NCBI GenBank assembly: GCA_030646595.1
Contig: JAUSKS010000232.1
Span: 1 to 7,981, forward strand
Origin: Gallionellaceae bacterium
Lineage (GTDB): Bacteria; Pseudomonadota; Gammaproteobacteria; Burkholderiales; Gallionellaceae
DNA length: 7,981 nt
Reading direction: 5' to 3'
Numbering within the stretch: position 1 is the first letter of the stretch; each line of letters starts with the position of its first letter. Position numbers and translations under genes: made by a program. Shown here piece by piece: positions 1 through 7,299 of this stretch. Under the pieces are notes generated by a model. The model searched no databases. It was not told the DNA's origin and worked only from the letters and a program-made list of their open reading frames with translations.

Positions 1-991
<991 letters not shown>

Positions 992-1005
992 TCATCTATC
1001 AGACT

Positions 1006-1011
1006 AAGGAG
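1006..1011 (+). promoter_or_regulatory. Ribosome binding site of cbbS
   Basis: AAGGAG lies 8 nt before the first of two consecutive ATG codons (1020 and 1023). The spacing favours 1020 and fixes the N-terminus of CbbS, including its short extension ahead of the conserved TQG motif. Confidence 0.8.
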
Positions 1012-1019
1012 AAATAATT

Positions 1020-1454
1020 ATGATGACCAATCCAAATGGCATTGTCACCCAGGGACAGTTTTCTTTTCTGCCCGCGTTGACTGATGCTCAAATTACCGCA
1101 CAACTCAAATATGCGTTGAAACACGGCTGGGCGATCGGGGTTGAATACACCGATGACCCGCATCCGCGCAATACCTATTGGGAAATGTTTGGCAATCCGA
1201 TGTTTGACTTGAAAGATGCTGCCGGCATATTGATGGAAATCAATAACTGCCGCAAAACCTTCCCAAATCACTACATCCGCGTCACCGCATTCAGCTCGCT
1301 GCGCGGCGTGGAAAGCCCGACCATGTCCTACATCGTCAACCGTCCGAAGAAAGAGCCAGGCTTTGGCCTGGTGCGTCAGGAGGCCGAGGGCCGTAGCATG
1401 CGCTACACCATCCATTCTTACGCAACAGACAAACCTGAAGGTGAACGGTATTAA
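1020..1454 (+). CDS. cbbS: RuBisCO small subunit, red-type form I
   Basis: Small subunit of the L8S8 RuBisCO encoded with the upstream cbbL. The 144-residue product carries the family core TQGQFSFLP (residues 10-18), DDPHPRNTYWEMFGNPMFDL (45-64) and SYIVNRP (103-109). After residue 109 it continues for about 35 residues ending KPEGERY; this C-terminal extension is typical of red-type small subunits, where it forms a beta-hairpin lining the central channel. The first 8-9 residues (MMTNPNGIV) precede the TQG motif with which I recall most proteobacterial form IC small subunits nearly beginning, so the protein has a short N-terminal extension; the ribosome binding site at 1006-1011 supports this start. 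The repeat and terminator downstream suggest that the main cbbLS transcript ends before cbbX. Confidence 0.97.
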   Translation: MMTNPNGIVTQGQFSFLPALTDAQITAQLKYALKHGWAIGVEYTDDPHPRNTYWEMFGNPMFDLKDAAGILMEINNCRKTFPNHYIRVTAFSSLRGVESPTMSYIVNRPKKEPGFGLVRQEAEGRSMRYTIHSYATDKPEGERY

Positions 1455-1463
1455 GTTGCTTTA

Positions 1464-1565
1464 ACCCATCCCCACCCCAGCCCTCCCCTTGAAGGGGAGG
1501 GAGTAAGCTCCTCCCCCTTCAAGGGGGAGAGCGAAGCGAGGGGGCAATTGGGAGGGGGATGGGGT
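1464..1565 (+). repeat. REP-like GC-rich inverted repeat pair between cbbS and cbbX
   Basis: About 100 bp of strongly strand-asymmetric C- and G-runs. The outer arms CCCATCCCC (1465-1473) and GGGGATGGG (1555-1563) are perfectly complementary. Inside are two tight hairpins: CCCTCCCCTT / AAGGGGAGGG (1481-1490 and 1492-1501) and CTCCCCCTT / AAGGGGGAG (1511-1519 and 1521-1529). The left and right halves are thus approximate inverted copies of one unit, the usual form of a paired REP/BIME-type intergenic element. Similar CCCTCCCCTTGAAGGGGAGGG units are, from memory, dispersed in many proteobacterial genomes, but copy number cannot be judged here. In RNA it would fold into a stable structure just after the cbbS stop and could protect the 3' end of the cbbLS message. 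No coding signal is convincing here. Confidence 0.8.
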
Positions 1566-1579
1566 AACAAACGTAACGC

Positions 1580-1614
1580 AAATGGCGGGCGCAATAAACG
1601 CCCGCCATTTTTTT
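1580..1614 (+). terminator. Rho-independent terminator after cbbLS
   Basis: A perfect 12-bp stem, AAATGGCGGGCG (1580-1591) with CGCCCGCCATTT (1599-1610), closes a 7-nt loop and ends in a run of seven T (1608-1614). It has every mark of an intrinsic terminator. It lies between cbbS and cbbX, 35 bp before the cbbX start, so cbbX must be expressed by read-through or from a promoter that overlaps this region; I could not identify a convincing promoter in the 35 bp left. Confidence 0.93.
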
Positions 1615-1649
1615 AAACAACTCATTTTAAACACCACAGGGAATTTTAC

Positions 1650-2603
1650 ATGAGCGAAACAGATCCACTCCACGCTATTCTGGCTGATGACGCGCCAGTC
1701 AATCTGGAAGCCGAATTTGAATCCTCCAACGTCAAAGAGGTATTGGATAAACTTGACCGCGAACTGATCGGCTTAAAGCCGGTGAAAACCCGCATCCGCG
1801 AAATCGCCGCGCTGCTGTTGGTGGACAGACTGCGCAAACAATTTGCGCTCACTTCTGCCACACCCACGCTGCACATGAACTTTACCGGCAACCCCGGTAC
1901 CGGAAAAACAACTGTGGCCATGCGTATGGCTGAAATTCTGCATCGTTTGGGCTATGTGCGCGAAGGCCATCTGGTGTCCGTCACACGCGATGATCTGGTC
2001 GGGCAGTACATCGGCCATACCGCGCCCAAGACCAAGGAAGTGATCAAGAAGGCGATGGGCGGCGTACTGTTTATTGACGAAGCCTATTACCTCTACAAGC
2101 CGGAAAACGAACGTGACTACGGCGCGGAATCCATCGAAATTCTGTTGCAAGTGATGGAAAACAACCGCGACGATCTGGTGGTAATTCTGGCCGGTTACAA
2201 AGACCGCATGGATAAGTTTTTCCATAGCAACCCCGGCATGCGCTCGCGCGTTGCGCATCACATCGACTTCCCCGATTACAGCGCCGATGAATTGTTGCAC
2301 ATCGCCAAGCTCATGCTGGCCGCGCAAAACTATCGCTTCAGCCCCGACGCCGAGAAAGCTTTTTTCAATTACATCTCGATCCGCATGACGCTGGAACATT
2401 TTGCCAACGCGCGCTCGGTGCGCAACGCGCTGGATCGCGCGCGCCTGCGTCAGGCTAACCGTTTGTTCGCCAACGCCAGCAAATCACTGAGCAAAACTGA
2501 TCTGATGACGCTGGAAGCGGAAGATATCCTGGCCAGCCGCGTATTTGTAGAAGGCAAGCTGGACATGGATGGGGATGAAGGCAGCGACATCGTCGCGGAT
2601 TAA
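1650..2603 (+). CDS. cbbX: CbbX, AAA+ red-type RuBisCO activase
   Basis: Hexameric AAA+ ATPase that removes inhibitory sugar phosphates from red-type RuBisCO by engaging the C-terminal tail of CbbL. The 317-residue length is normal. Visible elements in order: Walker A GNPGTGKT (residues 80-87), a pore-loop segment [11 protein letters not shown] (119-129, with Tyr120 in the position expected for the pore aromatic), Walker [11 protein letters not shown] (139-148, Asp143-Glu144), sensor-1 region VVILAGYKD (177-185), arginine-finger region [17 protein letters not shown] (194-210), and a sensor-2 helix with [13 protein letters not shown] (256-268). The ATG at 1650 has AGGGA at 1638-1642, 7 nt upstream. 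Its place directly after cbbLS matches the classic cbbLSX order, although a terminator separates it from cbbS, which would allow less activase than RuBisCO (inference). The next gene begins 9 nt after its stop. Confidence 0.97.
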   Translation: MSETDPLHAILADDAPVNLEAEFESSNVKEVLDKLDRELIGLKPVKTRIREIAALLLVDRLRKQFALTSATPTLHMNFTGNPGTGKTTVAMRMAEILHRLGYVREGHLVSVTRDDLVGQYIGHTAPKTKEVIKKAMGGVLFIDEAYYLYKPENERDYGAESIEILLQVMENNRDDLVVILAGYKDRMDKFFHSNPGMRSRVAHHIDFPDYSADELLHIAKLMLAAQNYRFSPDAEKAFFNYISIRMTLEHFANARSVRNALDRARLRQANRLFANASKSLSKTDLMTLEAEDILASRVFVEGKLDMDGDEGSDIVAD

Positions 2604-2612
2604 ACGCAGCAC

Positions 2613-3164
2613 ATGGGCAAACAATACGACGCGCTCACCGAACCCTTGCAGGCGTTCATCGCCGCGCAGAAGGTTTTCTTTGTCGGTACGGCCACGGCGG
2701 ATAGCCGGGTGAATATTTCACCCAAAGGCATGGATACCTTGCGCGTCCTGTCCGGCAACAGAGTGGTGTGGCTCAATCTCACCGGCAGCGGCAACGAGAC
2801 CTCGGCCCATGTGCAGCAAGACCCGCGTATGACACTCATGTTCTGCGCTTTTGAGGGCGCGCCTATGATACTGCGCCTGTATGGCACCGCGCGAGTGATT
2901 CATCAAAACGACCAGGAATGGTCGGCGCTCTATTCTCACTTCAAGCCCTTGCCAGGGGCGAGGCAGGTTTTTGATCTCTCCATTGAGATGGTGCAAACTT
3001 CGTGCGGATTTGGCGTGCCTTATTTATCATACCAAGAAGAAAGACCTTTGCTGGCTGATTGGGCGATGAAAAAAGGAGAGGATGGTGTGCGCAATTATTG
3101 GCAAGAAAAAAATCAGGTGAGCATAGATAATATTCCCACCCACATCATCGAAAAAAACCTGTAA
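2613..3164 (+). CDS. Pyridoxamine 5'-phosphate oxidase (PPOX) family flavin-binding split-barrel protein
   Basis: A 183-residue protein of the FMN-binding split-barrel superfamily. Recognisable conserved blocks are RVNISPKGMD (residues 32-41), WLNLTGSGNETSAHV (53-67), RMTLMFCAFEGAPMILRLYG (72-91) and VQTSCGFGVPYLSY (127-140). These define a widespread uncharacterised PPOX-like subfamily, not true PdxH; the bound cofactor (FMN, F420 or haem in different relatives) and the substrate are unknown. No signal peptide or membrane segment is seen, so it is probably cytoplasmic. The ATG at 2613 is 9 nt after the cbbX stop and lacks a clear Shine-Dalgarno sequence, which suggests translation coupled to cbbX. 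The 3' end is more A-rich than the rest and has three runs of 6-7 A. The link with carbon fixation is positional only. Confidence 0.9.
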   Translation: MGKQYDALTEPLQAFIAAQKVFFVGTATADSRVNISPKGMDTLRVLSGNRVVWLNLTGSGNETSAHVQQDPRMTLMFCAFEGAPMILRLYGTARVIHQNDQEWSALYSHFKPLPGARQVFDLSIEMVQTSCGFGVPYLSYQEERPLLADWAMKKGEDGVRNYWQEKNQVSIDNIPTHIIEKNL

Positions 3165-3183
3165 TCATGGAGAAGCAAGTTAC

Positions 3184-3501
3184 ATGACTATCCTCGAACT
3201 CTATCATGAGATGCGCGCTGCGCTGAAAGGATCGGCTGATGCCGCCACCATTGACCGCCTGACAACTGAAGCGAGTCGATTTACCAGTACGGTAGGCTGG
3301 GCTAATGGCGTGATTGATAAAGACGGGCGCATCGTCGAGGCATTCGACAGCCTCAGGGAAATAGCGTTTGCGCGGTTTAAGCTGGAAAACGACAGCGACA
3401 TGGCTACTTTACACGATGCGCTGGCTGATCTTATCGTCGCCATTCGCACCCATGACGAAGACCTCGATCCCTTATCCGATAGTGATGAGCACGACTCTTG
3501 A
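3184..3501 (+). CDS. Small acidic protein of unknown function
   Basis: I do not recognise this 105-residue protein. It looks mainly alpha-helical and soluble, with no signal peptide, membrane segment or cysteine. Notable stretches are VGWANGVIDKDGRIVEAFDSLR (residues 37-58) split by a turn-like DKDG, and an acidic, probably disordered C-terminus (91-105) in which 8 of 15 residues are Asp or Glu. The ATG at 3184 is preceded by GGAGA at 3169-3173 (10 nt spacing) and lies 19 nt after the PPOX-family stop, so it is probably the last gene of a cbbX-PPOX-orphan unit. Real coding is supported by its spacing and ribosome binding site, and by the fit between neighbours; the opposite strand carries an open frame of similar length that I consider a shadow. 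No function is proposed. Confidence 0.72.
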   Translation: MTILELYHEMRAALKGSADAATIDRLTTEASRFTSTVGWANGVIDKDGRIVEAFDSLREIAFARFKLENDSDMATLHDALADLIVAIRTHDEDLDPLSDSDEHDS

Positions 3502-3522
3502 TTCACTTTGCAACCTTATTCT

Positions 3523-3547
3523 GTAGGGCGATTAATCGCGCCCCTAC
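3523..3547. repeat. Short hairpin, REP-like (GTAGGGCG...CGCCCCTAC)
   Basis: GTAGGGCG (3523-3530) pairs with CGCCCCTAC (3539-3547) with one bulged C, around a loop that itself contains the palindrome CGATTAATCG (3529-3538). It sits 22 nt after the stop of the small acidic gene. No T-run follows on either strand, so it is not a standard intrinsic terminator. Sequences of the type GTAGGGGCGATTAATCGCG are, from memory, common dispersed intergenic repeats in many bacteria; copy number is not testable here. Confidence 0.6.
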
Positions 3548-3588
3548 GAAAATCTCTTCCAACAATGGAGGAGGAATGTGAAAGCCTG

Positions 3589-3594
3589 TACAAT
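3589..3594 (+). promoter_or_regulatory. Possible -10 box for the fbp-purE-purC-carbonic anhydrase cluster
   Basis: TACAAT matches the sigma-70 -10 consensus at 5 of 6 positions and would place the start of transcription near 3601, giving a leader of about 40 nt before fbp. The expected -35 position (about 3566-3571, TGGAGG) is poor, so this would need an activator or is a weak call. The hairpin upstream and the start of a new functional group support a promoter somewhere in 3548-3610. Confidence 0.4.
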
Positions 3595-3641
3595 GGCGGG
3601 TTGTTAAAAACCAGTGTTTTAAAGCCTAAGGAAAAAAGTAC

Positions 3642-4652
3642 ATGAGTAAGAATTTAGTGCAATTTATTATCGAAGAGCAACGACACATCCCTGGTGCCAG
3701 CGGCAATTTCACTGGCCTTTTGAGCGATGTAATCACCGCCTGCAAAATCATCGCGCATGACGTACACAAAGGCGCACTGATAGGTGTGCTGGGTAGTGCG
3801 GGTAGTGAAAACATACAAGGGGAAACACAAAAAAAACTGGACGTCATTACCAACGAAATATTTATCCGTTCTACCGAATGGGGCGGTCATCTGGCTGCCA
3901 TGGCATCCGAAGAAATGGAAGATATTTATCCTATCCCAGGCCAATATCCAAAAGGCAAATATTTGCTGGTGTTTGATCCGCTGGATGGCTCTTCCAATAT
4001 TGACGTTAATATTTCTGTAGGGACTATTTTTTCGATTCTGCGCGCGCCCGAAGGGATTGCCAACCCCACGGCAACAGATTTTCTACAGCCCGGCACCAAG
4101 CAGGTTTGCGCAGGTTATGCGCTGTATGGCCCATCTACCATGCTGGTACTGACTACCGGCAATGGCGTGAATGGTTTTACGCTTGACAGCGATATTGGTG
4201 AGTTTATATTGACACACCCTGACATGTGCATCCCGCCTGACACGCAGGAATTTGCCATCAACACATCCAATCAGCGCTTCTGGGAAGAGCCGGTACAGCG
4301 TTATGTCGAGGAATGTGTACAAGGTAAGTCGTCCGGTGGACGCGAGAAAAATTTCAATATGCGCTGGGTCGCTTCCATGGTGGCCGAAGTGCATCGCATT
4401 TTGACCCGAGGCGGGATTTTTATGTATCCGAAAGACACTAAAGACCCAGCCAAGGCCGGCAAGTTGCGACTGATGTATGAAGCCAATCCAATGTCCTTTA
4501 TCGTCGAACAGGCGGGCGGTGCCGCTTCCACCGGACGCGAGCGCATACTCGACATTCAGCCCTCCAACCTGCACCAACGTGTGCCGGTTATTCTGGGTTC
4601 TAAAAATGAAGTTGAGCGTGTGATAAGTTACCATCAAGGAGCCTATGTATGA
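3642..4652 (+). CDS. fbp: Fructose-1,6-bisphosphatase, class I
   Basis: Hydrolyses fructose 1,6-bisphosphate to fructose 6-phosphate and phosphate, a step of both gluconeogenesis and the regeneration phase of the Calvin cycle. The 336-residue length is standard for class I. Motifs: an N-terminal [10 protein letters not shown] segment (residues 21-30) at the position of the AMP-regulatory region in relatives, metal-binding ASEEME (88-93), the [11 protein letters not shown] block (111-121, Asp112 and Asp115 as metal ligands), NFNMRW (237-242), MYPKD (261-265), and the signature [13 protein letters not shown] (273-285) with metal-ligand Glu280. The start at 3642 has AAGGA at 3628-3632, 9 nt upstream. 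Nearness to cbbLSX suggests use in CO2 fixation; it could equally be the only FBPase of the cell, since no second copy is in view. The stop overlaps the purE start as ATGA. Confidence 0.98.
   Translation: MSKNLVQFIIEEQRHIPGASGNFTGLLSDVITACKIIAHDVHKGALIGVLGSAGSENIQGETQKKLDVITNEIFIRSTEWGGHLAAMASEEMEDIYPIPGQYPKGKYLLVFDPLDGSSNIDVNISVGTIFSILRAPEGIANPTATDFLQPGTKQVCAGYALYGPSTMLVLTTGNGVNGFTLDSDIGEFILTHPDMCIPPDTQEFAINTSNQRFWEEPVQRYVEECVQGKSSGGREKNFNMRWVASMVAEVHRILTRGGIFMYPKDTKDPAKAGKLRLMYEANPMSFIVEQAGGAASTGRERILDIQPSNLHQRVPVILGSKNEVERVISYHQGAYV
4636..4641 (+). promoter_or_regulatory. Ribosome binding site of purE, inside fbp
   Basis: AAGGAG lies within the last codons of fbp, 7 nt before the purE ATG at 4649. 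A strong site embedded in the upstream gene fits a true operon with stop-start overlap, and it fixes the purE start. Confidence 0.8.
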
Positions 4653-5143
4653 GCAAACCCCTGGTCGTCATCGTGATGGGGAGTTCGAGTGACTGGGAAA
4701 TCATGCAGCAGGCTGCGCGCCAGTTGCAGGATTTTGGCGTGGCTTATGATGCGCGCGTTATTTCCGCACACCGTTCGCCCGACCTGTTGTTTGATTACAT
4801 CAAGGAAATGACCACGCAAGGTGTGCAGTGCTTCATCGCCGGAGCAGGTGGCGCTGCGCATCTGGCAGGGGTAATTGCAGGAAAAACCACACTACCAGTG
4901 CTGGGTGTGCCCATCCCGTCCAAATATCTCAAGGGTATGGATTCGCTGTTGTCCATTGTGCAAATGCCTAAAGGTATTCCGGTTGCCACCTTCGCTATCG
5001 GCGAGGCAGGTGCCGCCAATGCCGGATTATTTGCCGTGGCCATGCTGGCAAACAATGATCAAACGCTGGCGCAAAAACTGTCCGATTATCGCAGCAAGCA
5101 GGCACAGGCTATTGCCGCAACAACTTTACCCCCTTTGAGTTGA
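4649..5143 (+). CDS. purE: PurE, N5-carboxyaminoimidazole ribonucleotide mutase (class I PurE)
   Basis: Converts N5-CAIR to CAIR in de novo purine synthesis. The 164-residue protein has the phosphate-binding MGSSSDW (residues 10-16), SAHRSP with the catalytic-region His41 (39-44), the [10 protein letters not shown] loop (65-74), a [20 protein letters not shown] stretch (87-106) and [13 protein letters not shown] (106-118). Length and motifs match class I (bacterial) PurE, which normally works after PurK-made N5-CAIR; a class II AIR carboxylase using CO2 directly is less likely but not excluded by reading alone. No purK is present next to it. The start overlaps the fbp stop (ATGA, 4649-4652). 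purC follows, 8 nt after the stop or overlapping if a TTG start is used. Confidence 0.97.
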   Translation: MSKPLVVIVMGSSSDWEIMQQAARQLQDFGVAYDARVISAHRSPDLLFDYIKEMTTQGVQCFIAGAGGAAHLAGVIAGKTTLPVLGVPIPSKYLKGMDSLLSIVQMPKGIPVATFAIGEAGAANAGLFAVAMLANNDQTLAQKLSDYRSKQAQAIAATTLPPLS

Positions 5144-5151
5144 TTCCACGC

Positions 5152-6036
5152 ATGACTGCATTATATGAATCCCATCTGACCAGCTTGCCTTTCCTACATC
5201 GCGGCAAGGTGCGCGATATTTATGCGGTAGATGATCAGCATTTACTGATTGTGCAAACAGATCGCCTGTCTGCGTTCGATGTCATCCTGCCGTCTCCTGT
5301 CCCCGGCAAGGGCGAGGTGCTCACTACCTTGTCCAATTTCTGGTTTGGCAAGCTGGGTCATATCATTCCCAACCACTTGACCTTTATCACACCAGAATCC
5401 GTGGTTAAAACAGATGCTGAACGTGCCCAGGTAGCGGGCCGTGCCTTTGTAGTGAAGCGTTTGCAACCTTTGCCGATAGAAGCCATTGTGCGTGGCTATC
5501 TGGTCGGCTCCGGCTGGAAAGATTATCAAAAGACCGGCGCAGTGTGCGGCATTCCCCTGCCTGCCGGATTGCGCGAAGCACAGAAATTGCCCCAGCCTTT
5601 GTTCACGCCTTCGACCAAGGCTGCGATGGGCGAGCATGATGAAAATATTTCTTTCGAGCAGGCAGTACAATTGTTGGGGGCTGCGCGCGCCGATGAGGTG
5701 CGCACTGCCACGCTGGCGCTGTATACCGAGGCAGCAGAATATGCAGCAACCAAAGGCATTATCATCGCCGATACCAAATTCGAATTTGGCGTGGATAACG
5801 CAGGCAAGATGTATTTGATAGACGAGGCGCTGACGCCAGACTCATCACGTTTCTGGCCCGCTGATCAATACCAAGTGGGCAGCAACCCGCCCAGTTTCGA
5901 CAAGCAATTTGTGCGCGACTGGCTGGAAGCTTCCGGCTGGAATAAAAAACCGCCCGCGCCGGTGGTACCAGCTGATGTGCTGCAAAAAACTTCAGCCAAA
6001 TATAGCGAAGCGTTGCAACGCTTGATGGCTGCATGA
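5152..6036 (+). CDS. purC: Phosphoribosylaminoimidazole-succinocarboxamide (SAICAR) synthase
   Basis: Joins CAIR and aspartate with ATP to make SAICAR, the step directly after PurE. The 294-residue protein carries GKVRDIY (residues 18-24), DRLSAFD (37-43), [14 protein letters not shown] (113-126), TPSTKA (152-157), EHDENIS (161-167), ADTKFEFG (206-213) and [12 protein letters not shown] (224-235), all family landmarks; this is the longer of the two common PurC types (about 300 rather than 240 residues). I chose the ATG at 5152 because MTALYESHL leads straight into the conserved N-terminus. A TTG at 5140 would overlap the purE stop as TTGA and add four residues. Neither start has a good ribosome binding site, so coupling to purE is likely. 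The stop overlaps the carbonic anhydrase start (ATGA, 6033-6036). Confidence 0.97.
   Translation: MTALYESHLTSLPFLHRGKVRDIYAVDDQHLLIVQTDRLSAFDVILPSPVPGKGEVLTTLSNFWFGKLGHIIPNHLTFITPESVVKTDAERAQVAGRAFVVKRLQPLPIEAIVRGYLVGSGWKDYQKTGAVCGIPLPAGLREAQKLPQPLFTPSTKAAMGEHDENISFEQAVQLLGAARADEVRTATLALYTEAAEYAATKGIIIADTKFEFGVDNAGKMYLIDEALTPDSSRFWPADQYQVGSNPPSFDKQFVRDWLEASGWNKKPPAPVVPADVLQKTSAKYSEALQRLMAA
6008..6023. repeat. Perfect 16-bp palindrome at the end of purC
   Basis: AAGCGTTGCAACGCTT is its own reverse complement. It lies within codons for SEALQRL near the C-terminus of PurC and ends 9 nt before the carbonic anhydrase ATG at 6033. It could be chance from codon choice, a protein-binding site, or a small hairpin near the next start. 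No role is shown. Confidence 0.5.
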
Positions 6037-6668
6037 TTTCTGTTCCGCAACAATTGGTGCAAGGATTTCTGCGTTTCCGCGAGCAGCATTTCGGGCGCGC
6101 AGACGGGCTGTTCCAGCAGTTGGTGGTAAAAGGTCAGAATCCTAAAACGCTGGTGGTAGCCTGTTGCGATTCGCGCGTGGATCCCGCCCTAGTGCTGGAT
6201 TGCGCACCGGGTGATTTATTTGTTATCCGCAATGTGGCCAATCTGGTTCCTCCTTCCGAAGGGCGCATCGGCCATCATGGCACCAGTGCCGCACTGGAAT
6301 TCGGTGTTCGCAATCTGGGTGTAGAGCATATTATCGTGCTGGGCCATGCTCACTGCGGCGGTATACGTGCGCTGGTCGAAACCGGCGGGATCAACAACCC
6401 CGATTCATTTATAGATGACTGGATGCATCTGGTGGAAAGCGCGCGCGCCGACGTAGTACAGGAAATGCCGACGGCATCCCTGGATGAAAAAGTGCGCGCC
6501 TGCGAACAGCGCGCGCTGCTGGTCTCTTTGCACAATCTGCTGACTTTTCCGTGGGTGCGCGAGCGCGTGGAACAGGGCAAGCTCACCTTGCATGGCTGGT
6601 ATTTCGATATTGAGCACGGGCAATTACTGCACTACAACGCCCGTACTAATGCTTTTGAATCGCTGTAA
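6033..6668 (+). CDS. Beta-class carbonic anhydrase
   Basis: Zinc enzyme that interconverts CO2 and bicarbonate. The 211-residue protein has the beta-class motif CCDSR (residues 44-48: Zn ligand Cys44, with the Asp46-Arg48 dyad) and GHAHCGG (104-110: Zn ligands His105 and Cys108). It also has [12 protein letters not shown] (63-74), [20 protein letters not shown] (84-103) and [11 protein letters not shown] (186-196). Overall it resembles the CynT/IcfA-like branch more than E. coli Can, so I give no symbol. No signal peptide is present, so it is cytoplasmic. Its ATG overlaps the purC stop and has only a weak GATGG upstream, so translation is probably coupled. A cytoplasmic carbonic anhydrase could supply bicarbonate for carboxylations such as PurK and carbamoyl-phosphate synthesis, or CO2 near RuBisCO; which one matters here is inference. 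Its last 23 bp overlap the convergent DUF4124 gene. Confidence 0.96.
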   Translation: MISVPQQLVQGFLRFREQHFGRADGLFQQLVVKGQNPKTLVVACCDSRVDPALVLDCAPGDLFVIRNVANLVPPSEGRIGHHGTSAALEFGVRNLGVEHIIVLGHAHCGGIRALVETGGINNPDSFIDDWMHLVESARADVVQEMPTASLDEKVRACEQRALLVSLHNLLTFPWVRERVEQGKLTLHGWYFDIEHGQLLHYNARTNAFESL

Positions 6669-7299
6669 CCCCGCTTGCTTCTTTCGCGTCGCCCCCTGTC
6701 AATTCACGATAGCGCAACTTGTCAGCTTCGAAGCTGGCCCTAACCTTGGCAGCCTTTTCCTGGGCTGTAGTCATCTGCTGTCGTAGCTTGATGGTTTTTT
6801 GCACGGCATCAGCAATGTCACTTTCCAGGGAAGCAGGTATCTTCCTGCCAGCTTGCGTTACTTTCTCTTGTTCCACCTGATAACTGTCCAAGCTTTCTTG
6901 AGCAGATTTTTGTAGTAACTGGATGCTGTTAATCAAGGCTTCTACTTGCTGCAAATTGCGGTCACGTGCCAGATCAATTTCTCTTTCATTGCTATAAGTA
7001 TTCAGCAGCATCTTGTCTTTGCGGCGCTGCTCAAATTCGGCGGCCTCGTCGGCACGTTTTTTAGCCTCGGCTGCTTCTTGGGCGCGCCGCGCTTCCTTGG
7101 TCATTTTTTCGTTGCGTTTGATAATCCGGCCCTTATCATCAAACTGCACATTGTCGCGGTCAGCATATTCTGGCGGAATGGTTTCGCCATAATGAGTCTC
7201 GCCTTGGTCATCCACCCATTTATACAGCTTGGCTTCGGCTGATGAGGTAAAAGCTGCTAGCAGCAGCAAGCCTATGCCCATATTTTTTGTATCAATCAT
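6646..7299 (-). CDS. DUF4124 domain-containing envelope protein with coiled coil
   Basis: A 217-residue exported protein of unknown function. The N-terminus is a signal peptide with hydrophobic core MGIGLLLLAAF (residues 7-17) and a likely cleavage after AEA (21-23). The mature protein starts with a short DUF4124 domain, KLYKWVDDQGETHYGETIPP (24-43), a module common at the N-terminus of periplasmic proteins in beta- and gammaproteobacteria. From about residue 60 to 205 it is highly charged, rich in Ala, Glu, Lys, Gln and Arg, and probably a long helical coiled coil. The start at 7299 is supported by GGGGTGA just upstream; an in-frame ATG at 7281 would give a shorter but still workable signal peptide. 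The start overlaps the pyrE stop by 8 bp, so the two are co-transcribed. The 3' end overlaps the carbonic anhydrase gene by 23 bp. Confidence 0.9.
   Translation of the reverse strand: MIDTKNMGIGLLLLAAFTSSAEAKLYKWVDDQGETHYGETIPPEYADRDNVQFDDKGRIIKRNEKMTKEARRAQEAAEAKKRADEAAEFEQRRKDKMLLNTYSNEREIDLARDRNLQQVEALINSIQLLQKSAQESLDSYQVEQEKVTQAGRKIPASLESDIADAVQKTIKLRQQMTTAQEKAAKVRASFEADKLRYRELTGGDAKEASGVTAIQKH

Noticed and set aside
999..1415. A 138-codon open frame on the minus strand opposite cbbS
   Set aside because: It is fully antisense to a confident cbbS and shows no family features.
1464..1565. CRISPR-like or tandem repeat array
   Set aside because: There are only two inverted units without regular spacers; it fits a REP-type palindromic pair better.
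1461..1673. A 70-codon open frame on the minus strand across the cbbS-cbbX gap
   Set aside because: It runs through the REP-like repeat and the terminator; its composition is that of the repeat and no start signal is convincing.
1773..2399. A 208-codon open frame on the minus strand opposite cbbX
   Set aside because: It lies wholly inside cbbX, has no recognisable motif or ribosome binding site, and is explained by the codon bias of the real gene.
3565..3645. A 26-codon leader-like open frame ending on the fbp start, and a 9-codon GTG frame at 3578
   Set aside because: The ATG at 3565 has no ribosome binding site, and both frames begin upstream of the predicted transcription start; no regulatory codon pattern is visible.
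4083..4637. A 184-codon open frame on the minus strand opposite fbp
   Set aside because: It is a shadow of fbp with no domain signal; fbp is complete and conserved across the whole stretch.
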